Notes under the pieces: generated by a model
What the model saw: the letters and a program-made list of their open reading frames with translations, nothing else
What the model was told of the DNA's origin: nothing
Database searches by the model: none
Program-made: the position numbers and the translations under genes
Assembly: GCA_002150815.3 (NCBI GenBank)
Contig: NDFF03000038.1
Location: 539,664 to 603,663 of the forward strand
Length of the DNA stretch: 64,000 nucleotides
Direction: 5' to 3'
Source of the DNA: Grammothele lineata
Taxonomy: Eukaryota > Basidiomycota > Agaricomycetes > Polyporales > Polyporaceae
Shown here: positions 48,229-57,600 of the stretch, in pieces
Numbering within the stretch: the stretch's first letter is position 1
How the letters are laid out: each line of letters starts with the position of its first letter

Positions 48229-48432
48229 GGAATTCCGCGCACTACGGGTGTGGCAGCAAGAGTGCGCGGAATTCCGCGCACCCTCAATCGAGCGCAGGCG
48301 CAACAGCAAGAGTGCGCGGATTTCCGCGCACCCTCAATCAAGAGTGCGCGGATTTCCGCGCACCCTCAATCAAGGGCGGGCGGATTTCCGCGCACCCTCA
48401 ATCAAGAGTGCGCGGATTTCCGCGCACCCTTG
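48229..48432. repeat. Tandem array of palindromes, 32-bp period
   Basis: Cores start at 48266, 48316, 48348, 48380 and 48412, so four units repeat at exactly 32 bp. The unit is GTGCGCGGATTTCCGCGCAC followed by CCTCAATCAAGA. One unit (48380) has one arm replaced by GGGCGGGCGG, showing that arms can be exchanged. The first copy carries AATT in the centre. Confidence 0.85.
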
Positions 48433-48631
48433 ACTAACAGTCACAGGATTTCGGCACGATCTGGCAAGGTGACATTTACTGGAGTACCACTGGTATCCAA
48501 GTAGCATGCAATAAACGAGTGAATCCTCACCAGTCACTCACTTTCATGCCATCCTTCAACAAACCTCAAGCAAGAAGAGCATCATTTCATTATGGTACAA
48601 ATACATCCCTAGCTACGTGCCGCCGTTCATT
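48433..48631. other. Short spacer
   Basis: Separates the 32-bp array from the stop of the type I gene copy 1; nothing recognised. Confidence 0.35.
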
Positions 48632-49527
48632 TTAATTCCCGTACCCCCTAGCCACTCTCACCAAAGAGACGACGTGCTCGATCGCCGTCTCCCACTCCCG
48701 CTCATCCTCTTCCAGCTGATCTACTAAAGGGCCCCACAGCCATGCCTGCGCTGCCCTAAACTCAGCCTCATCTAGCTCGTGCATACCATCCTCAATCGTC
48801 GGCACCAAGTGGATCAGGCGACGGATGTCGGCCTGACGGCGGGCGGCCATGCGGCGGGCCACTACCTCGAGCATCACGATGCTGTTCCACACAGGATGGA
48901 CAGCACCGTGTGCCGCTAGGATGTCAGGGCCGAAGGGACCTTCGGGTGCATCCTGGCGGTCGGCAGCTGGACCGCTAACAGGGTCATTGATCTGCAAAAT
49001 AAAGCATGAGTTACGGACCCGCACATATAGTTTACGGGTTACGTACTACGGCCGCTTCGGAGGTCTGCGCCACAGACTCGTACCTCGGAGGGACAGGGTT
49101 CTGCTGGCCTTCGGAAGGGCCTTGAACCCTAGCACCGCTTTGAGACGTGCCGACAGCAGGGTCACGCTCCAGACGTAGAGCGGTCAGTATAACGTGAATC
49201 GAACAGGAAAAGAAACACTTACTTCATTGTCAGAGCGGTCGCCGGTGACGCGATCGAGCGGCGTCGATCCCGCATGGCTGCGGTACAACTCATCTAACTG
49301 TTAAAACATCAGCGCGTCATCTCAGAAAGCCCACTACCACGTCCGAGAATCAGGTAAACGTACCTGGTAATAGTAATCTGTGAGCCTGCGTCCCTCTCGA
49401 CGCAAGGCCTCGAGCTCCACGGGGTCGGTCGGCACATCGAGCGGAAACTGTGACTTTTGTCAGTGAGCGGCAAGCCTAGAGGGGTAAGTCTCACCGGAGT
49501 CGAGGGCCTATAGCTACCGTCAGACAT
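48632..49527 (-). CDS. Small acidic protein of the duplicated module, type I, copy 1
   Basis: Five exons, 49527-49495, 49447-49364, 49297-49223, 49166-49047 and 48991-48632, encode 223 residues with phase-0 introns of 47-66 nt. The 33-nt first exon (MSDGSYRPSTP), 120-nt fourth exon and 360-nt last exon have exactly the same lengths as in the type I copy at 52563-53487, and the C-terminal domains align: DQLEEDEREWETAIEHVVSL here versus EELEEDEREWDAAVEVVTVS there. The last exon is mostly helical (SIVMLEVVARRMAARRQADI, RRLIHLV), consistent with a coiled coil or helical bundle. The middle part is Gln/Pro/Gly-rich. No membrane segment or known motif. Function unknown; the gene sits between palindrome arrays. 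Confidence 0.72.
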
Positions 49528-49690
49528 GTTGAAGCGCGGTACGGGGTGAAAGGGGCAAAGGAGGTGGGTAGTGACAGAGGCGGAGAAAGGAGCGGGGGCG
49601 AAGTCTGAAGGGGCAGCCGAGTGTGGGGCGCACGCGTCACAGACGCTGGAAACAAGGTTGGCCAGGGTCGCGTAGAATGCCGCAGTTTGG
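49528..49690. other. Promoter region of type I copy 1
   Basis: GC-rich, without an obvious TATA element, ending in the foldback array. Confidence 0.3.
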
Positions 49691-50192
49691 CGCTCGCGAG
49701 CGAGCGGCATCCCGCGCGGTCGCAAGGGCACGGGACATTGGCTTCGAAACGACAGGCTGGTGCCGATGACCCGTGCCCTTGGGACCGCGCGGAAATCCGC
49801 CCGCCCTCACTTCCACAGACGCTGGCACCGGCCTGTCGTTTCGAAGCCGGCGTCTGTGCAAGTGAGGGCGGGCGGATTTCCGCGCGGTCGCGAATGCCAT
49901 GGCCGGTGCCGGTGTCCCGTGCCCTTGGGACCGCGCGGAAATCCGCCCGCCCCCACTTCCGCAGACGCTGGCACCGGCCTGTCGTTTCGAAGCCGGCGTC
50001 TGTGCAAGTGAGGGCGGGCGGATTTCCGCGCGGTCGCGAGTGCCATGGCCGGTGCCGGTGTCCCGTGCCCTTGGGACCGCGCGGAAATCCGCCCGCCCTC
50101 ATTCCGCACACGCTGGCTTTGAAACGACAGGCCGGTGCCAGCGTCTGCGGAAGTGAGGGCGGGCGGATTTCCGCGCGGTCGCGAGTGCCATA
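49690..50192. repeat. Foldback array: three 146-bp units, each a long inverted repeat
   Basis: Palindrome cores start at 49789, 49872, 49935, 50018, 50081 and 50163, so each strand-oriented element recurs every 145-146 bp. Within a unit two about 43-bp arms (from GACCGCGCGGAAATCCGCCC to the GACGCTGG end) face each other around a 25-bp centre. In units 1 and 2 the centre reads CACCGGCCTGTCGTTTCGAA; in unit 3 it is present as the reverse complement. An incomplete unit with the same inverted centre lies at 49700-49780. Foldback/MITE-like architecture without a transposase. Confidence 0.8.
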
Positions 50193-51140
50193 GGCGCCAA
50201 ACACCAGTCGCCCCCTATGCTCGCCCGTGCCAGGCCCTCGCCCTTGCCTCGCTCGCCCTCCTCGCCCTCGCCTTTGCCCTCGCTCTAGCCTTTCGCCCTC
50301 GCCCTCGCCCTTGCCATCGTCCCTGGGCCTACGCTCGTCGTTCGTCGCGCTCGCTCCGCTTCCGCATCAGCCCGCTTCTCTTCTCACCACCTCTACCACG
50401 CGTCCCGCCGAGCTTTTTACCGCCCTCACCGCCCTCGTTCCTATCTAGGCCCTTGCAGCGCTCCACCCGTGCTCCAAGCATAAGTGCGAACATCATGAGA
50501 TGGAGATATTCAACGGGACTAGGTACGTTTTTTCTGCACCATCGCCCATTTCCCTCGTCATCGCCTCTACCCTCGCACACACTCGCCGCCGCCGTCGCCA
50601 CCATCGTCATTGCTGCAGCACTCTCCCATTCCCCCTCCATCCCCGCTCTCGCCCGCATCCTTACGCCCATCGCCCTCACTCTTGCCCTCACTCATGCCCA
50701 TGTCATCATCTACGCCGTCACCCTCGTTCTTGCCATATTGTCGTGTCACTCACACCTACCATCCCGGCTGCTCCCGGCTGCTCCCCCAGTTTGGGCTGCT
50801 CTCCCCGGGCGAGACTCTTTTGCCCCCGCACGCCTGTAAATTCTTATCATGTAAATACTGTTTGCAATTTTATTTAGTTCATAAATGCTACTGTCTATAT
50901 CACATACTAGCTGTTATGAACCGAGATCCGCGAGTCGCAGCATCCATGGCTCTCAACCACAAATCTACCCCCGGCTCTCGCCTTTTTAAAGCATCCGATT
51001 CGTGCAGATCTGCATCGGGTTTTGGAGCACCATTGAGCTGCGGGTTCAGATCCGGCTCAACCGCGGATTGAGCCATGTTCTGCCTTGCGTGATTGTGACA
51101 CTAGCGCCGGCTTGGCGTCCTGATCCCAGCATCTGTGGAA
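50193..51140. other. Low-complexity and gene-free stretch
   Basis: 50215-50320 is a CTCGCC/CTTGCC hexamer-like repeat; 50500-50760 is pyrimidine-rich. The plus-strand frame 50135-50839 simply translates these repeats and is not accepted as a gene. Confidence 0.45.
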
Positions 51141-51182
51141 CTGAGGGCGGGCGGATTCCCACGCGGTCGCAAGTGCGATGGG
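51115..51182. repeat. Solo arm of the foldback unit
   Basis: CTGTGGAACTGAGGGCGGGC followed by GGATTCCCACGCGGTCGCAA is a diverged single right arm of the 146-bp unit, including the GTGCGATGGGTGCC continuation. Confidence 0.6.
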
Positions 51183-51306
51183 TGCCATTCTCATCCTGAC
51201 TTCAAGTCTGGAAACTAACTCAAGGCTGCATTCATAACACGATCACGTAAAAGTACATTTGACGGACGGCTCAGCTAACGACTAACGCATACAAAAACCT
51301 CAAACT

Positions 51307-52152
51307 CTACTCAGTAGAGTTGGGCACCGTGTGGACGACAGGAATCCTTGCCTGTGCACCATTGTCTCGCTCACGGAGGTTATCTCCAAGCCGCTCCCTC
51401 AAAATCGTCACCCTACGCTCCCATGCCATCCCCTCCGCGTCCAGCACGTCCACTGCCACCCCATGCTGACAAGACGGAGGAGGGTGTGCTTCAAGGTAGT
51501 TGAGCTCAGCCATGAGCAAGTCCGTGTGCGGGGGCATAGCCTCTACAAACGCACGCATAGCGAGCGACCGATGACGTCCGTGATATATCCCAATCCATGG
51601 TGCGAGGTTTTCAATCTCCTGCGCAGCAAATAGATTAGCACTTCATTTACGGACTCGGATAAGGGACGTACCGTCATCGAAGGGGTTGTCGGCGCGTTGT
51701 TGACATTGACCGAATCAGCCGTGATAGCTCGCTCACCGCCGTTAGCCTGATAAGCCGACAGGAGGTAAGCAACAAGACAAAGCCCAGGCTCATATCACAA
51801 ATCGTAACTCCTACCTCATCATCCGAGTCCTCCACCGTTGCAAGGCTCGGCACATCAGAATCAACGCTTCCTTCAGAGCGCGGAGGAGAGCGATCGTACA
51901 CCCGCCGACTAGATAGCTTAAGGTACGACCAGCTTAACATTGCGCTGCGGGACGTTCGAACTCACTCACCCAGGATAACACTGCTTGGTGTGTGCGGAGG
52001 TGATCCCCAACACCGGTGGAAGGAGTCTGTAGCCCATAGACATTTAGTATTAATGGGCACGTCAAATGGAAAACACTGACCTCCGTCATCTCAATGGCGT
52101 TCCCAGTAGATCCTTCGATGTCTTGATGTCCGGGAATCTCAGCAGAAGACAT
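51307..52152 (-). CDS. Small acidic protein of the duplicated module, type II, copy 2
   Basis: Five exons, 52152-52081, 52026-51970, 51916-51815, 51746-51672 and 51618-51307, encode 205 residues; all introns are phase 0 (53-68 nt). It begins MSSAEIPGHQDIEGSTG. Exon 2 is 57 nt and ends in Trp (LRTHQAVLSW), and the last exon is 312 nt, both identical in length to the type II copy at 46294-47452; LLMAELNYLEA corresponds to ADLAELRWLRN there. The acidic middle exon (VEDSDDE) replaces the long Asp/Ser run of copy 1. An A/T-rich GATATATTC lies about 70 bp upstream. No catalytic or membrane motif; function unknown. Confidence 0.68.
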
Positions 52153-52562
52153 GATGGAGGTCGAGCACAAAACGACGATGGGGACGCGGGTGCAGTGTGG
52201 GCAGTTTGGGGAAAGAGAATATATCGGGAAAGAAGCGCGACGGATCGGACATGTAAAGTTTAAAGCACATGGGAACTGTGAGAAAAAGAAGCGACACATT
52301 GGTGTAAGCAGAATTCAGCAGGACATGATCGTTGGATCAGACCGCGCGGAAAACCGCGCACCCTGGCATTCCCTTACTGCATGTTCAGCTCACCCGGGTG
52401 CGCGGAAATCCGCCCGCCCGCGATGGCATTCACCGCTGCACTTACATTCAGTGCTAGTGACTTTGCGAGCTTAACGGTTCGGCTTCGAAAAGAGCTCGCA
52501 AAGGACGTTGCATCGTTTAGCATATCGAGCTACATCTGTGCACGACGGCCCTTTGAACGACA
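52153..52562. other. Intergenic spacer with two palindromes
   Basis: Elements at about 52336-52360 (GACCGCGCGGAAAACCGCGC) and 52398-52420 (GTGCGCGGAAATCCGCCCGC) belong to the GCGG-N4-CCGC family. No gene. Confidence 0.6.
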
Positions 52563-53487
52563 CTACTGTAGATACTCCCTAGTCGCTTCCAGCGAAACAG
52601 TGACAACTTCTACCGCTGCGTCCCACTCTCGTTCATCCTCTTCCAGCTCCTCCAATAGCTCTGCCCAAGCTGACCCGGATAGTTCTCGCAGCTCTCCCTC
52701 GTCCGTGTTATTAACGGTGTTCAATGTCACCAGAAGTTCGTTCATGCGACGGAGTTGGGCCTCACGGGCGGCGGCCACGTGCAGGGCGGTTTCTCTAAGC
52801 ACAGCAATACTGCTAAGCAGGCGATGGAATCCAGGGTGAGATCCTGGGACATTCAGGATGGGAAGCGGCTCAGGAGCTTGTTGGTGACGGGCGGTCGGAT
52901 CATCTTCAGCCTCATTATTAGCCTGCACTCATGGATCAGCGAGGCACGCAGGCGTTTAGTTTACCGGTCACGTACCACAGCTACAAGTCGGGTGTGCATG
53001 AAGGAGTTATATTGCTGAGAGAAGGACCTCTGTTCGATTTGAGGATCGCCTCGGACTCCGAAACTGTCTACGTCAGTTGCAACCGTGTGGTTGAGCTGGG
53101 GCGTGAAAAGGTAAGTTGGTCGTCAATATGGGGAAAGAAATACACACTCACTCGGTCATCAGGGAGGTCATCCATGAGATTTGGCATGTCAAAGTCGCTT
53201 GCGGTATCAGAACGGGGCTCGTCTTGGCTCGATTCAGTCCCGTCGTCGCGCGACTGTCGAAATGTTAGTGTGTCCCATGGAGCGCTATGCCGCAGCGCGG
53301 GCGGGCAAAGCTCATGCGCACCTCACTATAATCGTCGGCCAGCCTGCGTCCATCGTAATACAAGGCCACGGGCGCCTCTGGGTTGTGGGGTCCATTTGGC
53401 GCGACCTATGACTTTTATGAACGAGCGGGCCGAGGACCAGGGGTTAAAACTCACCCGAGTGGATCGTCCGTTATCACCATCAGACAT
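52563..53487 (-). CDS. Small acidic protein of the duplicated module, type I, copy 2
   Basis: Five exons, 53487-53455, 53375-53322, 53253-53152, 53095-52976 and 52922-52563, encode 222 residues; introns are all phase 0 and 53-79 nt. The start MSDGDNGRSTR matches MSDGSYRPSTP of copy 1 in position and length, YYDGRRLADDYSE matches RREGRRLTDYYYQ, and the last 360-nt exon is the clearest homologous part (LEELEEDEREWDAAVEVVTV). The acceptor of exon 2 was placed after CAGAG to preserve this alignment. A TATATA sequence lies about 115 bp upstream. Predicted helical C-terminal domain, acidic centre, no known motif. Together with the type II gene 410 bp downstream it repeats the arrangement at 46.3-49.5 kb. 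Confidence 0.7.
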
Positions 53488-54670
53488 GGTGAAGGCTGGC
53501 ACTGCGTGTGATCGTAGAGTGGGCAAGCAGAACAAGAGGAGCGAGGGCAGAGGTGGGAGCAGAGGCCTAAGGGGGAAGGCTGATGAGCACGAAAGAGTCA
53601 CGTATATATGGAAACCGAACCGTCCAAGAAACGACGTACGCACGGCAATTCAACGGTGAATTGATGGATCAGCAGGCTCAACCAATCGGGAGTGCCACAG
53701 ACACGTGCCAGCACCACCAGGGTGGTGGGCGCGATCGAGGGGTGTCGCAGGTGCCCAGACCGCGCGGAATTCCGCCCGGTCCCAAGCACTTTGTCTGTAG
53801 ACGTATTGACTTAGGGGTGCTAATTCAGCGACTCAGCCGCCGTATACGCCGCCTGCAACGCATATCAGCTACCTTGGACGCACCGCATCCTTCCAATACA
53901 GTCAACTCGTTAGGAATAGGTATACGTTGTAGTGAACTGAATCAAACCTCATTACACGTTGGCGGGCCCGAAGGCTGGCGATCAACCACGCCAAACATCT
54001 TGTAAAACAATCAGGTCGATATGCCATTATACACTATTAGCACACTCACTGAATACCGGAACACTACATCTGAGGAAAAGACGGCGGCGCTGCGTAGAAG
54101 GGGCGAACAACGCAGCTTAATAAGGGCTCAAGTGGGAGGAGAGGAAGGTGGGCAAGTACCTATAGCGATGCAATACTTGTCTGATGGATCATCGTAATCG
54201 ACCAACCGGCTCGGCTGCGGGCACGTGCAAAGGTGGCCGGTCCCATGCTAGGCCGAGGGCGCGGCCCATATCTGCGCCTCAAGTGTGGGCGGAATTCCGC
54301 GCGACCTAGCGCCCGAGCCTCGCAATCGCCCAGACCGCGCGGGATTCCGCTCGGTCTTGTAAAGCCTACTCACAGAACGTGAACTACGCGGTCATCTACC
54401 ATCTTCATGGGGGATCCGCCTTGTACCGCACGCGCGTCCGACCGCGCGGATTGCCGCGCGGGTGCAGACCAGAGTTACCATTCCAGTTCCAATTAACATT
54501 CCGGCTCTGAAAATGAGGGCCCGCACATCCGATTATCGATCGATGCTGCAAAAGGTGTTCGCCTCGTCCGCCCGACCTACGTGCGAGCTTTTGCTTCCCC
54601 CTCACCTTACAGTTCGCTCCCTCGCTTTGCACAGTTTTCTGCACGCATCGCATCGCAGCTTTCAACTAGC
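53488..54670. other. Intergenic region with scattered palindromes
   Basis: Palindromes at about 53758-53782 (CCGCGCGGAATTCCGCCCGG), 54288-54306, 54331-54357 and 54438-54462. The plus-strand frame 53583-54005 runs through one of them and has no coding character. No gene supported. Confidence 0.5.
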
Positions 54671-57600
54671 ATGTCTCAACAGGTACGTACGGGCCATATG
54701 CGGCCTTCTGCCGGTGCTAATAGTAAAACCGACAAAGGAGAGCAGCACGGCAGGAAAGACACGAGAAGAGGACGCAGTCGCAGCCACCGTGGAGAGGATG
54801 GTGGAGGAGGAGCTGGCGCGGGCCGGCCGGTTGGTGGATGAAGCGGAGATCACCGGTAAGCTTCCAGGGACCACGGAGAGCGTGACGGAGGAGGAGGTCG
54901 GGTTGGCACAGGAATCTTTGGAGTACTACGTCGGGGACGTGGCTCTACGTTTCGAGGACGATGTGAGGATGAAGCTGCTGTTGGAGGTGCGATATCACCC
55001 CATGGACACCCCTGAGCACTGGGAGCGCCTGGGGAGGCAGATGCTGGAAAATCCGGCCATGGAGGAATACCCGATAACGGTGCTGGCTGACCCCACAGAC
55101 TTTGTGGACGGGGGGCCGCAGAAGGACGTGGGGCGAGGGCAGGTGATCCCCGTGAGGTGGAGGAACCCCCAGGAGGTGCACGTCGTGCGCCTCATCTCAG
55201 GCCAGCATTACACAAAGGGGTTAGAGATCGCGCGAGAGCTCGCGAAGCACAAAATGAGAGAGCTGGTCAAGGAGAAGGAGGAGTTGCAGGCCAGCGAAGA
55301 CGATCTCGGGCGCGCGGCGACCCGCGCGGCCTCGATGAGGACGGTGGCGCAAGTGGATGAGGAGCTCGCGCTCATGCGCACGAAGTTCGCGCGCCTGAGC
55401 ATGTACCGCGCTCGCGTGTACAGTCTCAGTGAGTGCTTGCCATCCGCAGGATATCAGAGCCACTGACGTGCTTACGACGGGAAGAAACGCCCGAGCACGT
55501 CCGAACGTTCCTTAGGCAGGTCGGCGTAGGGATGCAAGACGCGGAGTCGCAGGCGAAAACGTTCTGGAAGCAGACGCGGGACATCGCAGCTATGCTCCTA
55601 AGGGACGCGGAGAACCCCAAACGTGTCCATCCCCTTCCAGATGGGCCGGACCTAGCTTCCTTGGAAGGCTTTTGGCAGGAAGTAGTCGTGCCGGCGGCGA
55701 TAGGGCCACCAGGAGGAAACGACGAGAAGTTCCGTTGGCTCTTCGGTTCATTCTACGCGTGGCGGATGCTGAGCCATCTCGCGCCGCTCACCTACTACCA
55801 CGACGAGCGCGTGCTGCCCATGTCGACGGTGTCCAGAATGCACGAGCCCCTCAGGGCTAACAATCAAATCGCTGGCTACGTGAGCCACCCCAATTCCCGT
55901 TCTGCACTTGCACGCTAACGCATTTACACGACACGCAGATGTGGAGCACCGTCGCAGGCCTCCACCTCGAGCACTTGAACTTTATGACCAAGTGCACGGA
56001 CTGGCCCTCGATCCACGACTCTGAGTTCCAACGCAACACCTTCAAGATGCTAGAGGACCATCAAGACGCCTACTGGCAGGACCCGGAGTCACCGCCAGAG
56101 GATTTTGTAGCGGACGCAAAGGCGTTCCCGACAGAGTTGCCCGAGCGCCTGTCTGAGATTCACACCATGTTCGAAGCCTCTACGAAGGAACGACGAACAC
56201 GCGAGGCAATGGTTCCCCCTGCGCTGCTGGAAGAACTGGACAAGCTGTACCGGAAAAAGTTTCGGCAGTATACGGGCCTGCTAGGCGATCGCGACAACAA
56301 CGAGTACTCCCACCTATGGAACGGCTACATACGGGAAGCGCGGGAGATGGTGACCAAGCACTGCGACGACATCGTAAAGGAGATGCGTCGATCCGGACAG
56401 GAGCCATGGAACATCGTGACAGCACAAGCGGCCGAGCACAAATTCCATTTCTACGTGACTTTGCAGGTGGCAGGGTTGCTGCCAATGCTACCAGTCCCGA
56501 CGGCGAGCGTTCTGCGGGACCTGGCGACACAGGTGCTGTCGGTTCAGTGGGGAGTGTATGCGGTGCGTTATTAAATGCATCTTACAATGCGTTCGAGGAC
56601 ACATCTTCGAGCGAGCGGCACGCCGCGCGGTCGAGCCAGGCTAGCCTGGCGGTCGCTCTGCAGACGCATCGCTCGCTGCTCACCTCTGGCCTTCGTTTGA
56701 GGGCCGTTATCGCTTCGAGACTCGAAAACCGTTCAGTGCGCACGCTGACGAGCTCTCCCAGATGGCTCGTTGGTTTGAGCCAGCTGCCGAGCTCTTGATG
56801 GTGACCCAACCTCTGCAAGTGTACGATTTTGCCAGTGTGTTGGAGCACTCGATGACTCACCGGGGTCGTATACACGGCTTCCACTTGGGCCAGGTGAGAC
56901 GTGGATCGTTCGAGTTCTAGTTTCCGTCGCTAACAAGGACGTAGGTGTGGAACTTTATCATGAGCTACATCACTCATCTACGCGCCCTTCACGTGCTCGT
57001 CGAGCCAAGGCTAACGGATGCGCACCGCTCCCTCATTGGGGCGAAGATGGAGGAATTCGACGCCATCTATCGGCAGAACTCTCGATACGTCACCAGGCCG
57101 GAGCACTCGAGCGACAAGGGGGGCGTCGCCAAGGACCGGCCGTGGGTTGGGCTGGTAGGCTTCGAGTGGACGGAGGAGAAGCACGCGGAGCTGCGAGTCG
57201 ACGACATCCGGAGCTACCTTTGGGCTTCCTGGATGGACATCAACGACTTCTATGATCGGACATCGACGACGACGAGAGAAGGCCAAGGAAAGGCGGCCGT
57301 CCGTGAGATAGGCTTACAAGAGGCAGCGCTCCCCCAACGAGCCTACGAAGAACATCCGATTTTGGAGATGACCATCCCCCTCCTTGCTTCTCTCTGTTTA
57401 TCCAGCAATGAAGCAGACCCGGAGTTGCTCGCAAACGCTGCGTCGATTTATCTCTTCTACATCGACAGGCACTTCACCGCAGACCTGGCCCCTCTGATGC
57501 ACCTGGGTTTTGTGCAGGACTTCCGTCGGGACATAGCGCACTTCATGCGGTCCATGATGTATCCTAGGACCCTGCCCACCTCCGATAAGGACCCGGAGGC

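Noticed and set aside
48229..48432. Array of short repeats with regular spacing that resembles a CRISPR array
   Set aside because: Units are contiguous palindromes with repeated, not unique, spacers, in a eukaryotic genome and without cas genes.
50135..50839. 234-codon plus-strand frame
   Set aside because: It translates hexamer and pyrimidine repeats and part of the foldback array; composition is repeat-driven.
53583..54005. 140-codon plus-strand frame MSTKESRIYGN...
   Set aside because: It crosses an intergenic palindrome, has no relation to its neighbours, and its start overlaps the probable promoter of the minus-strand type I gene.
55429..55457. A 29-nt intron in copy F joining SL to KPLTCLRRE
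   Set aside because: Too short for splicing; the 56-nt alternative 55429-55484 has a branch-like CTGAC, keeps the frame and fits the other introns.
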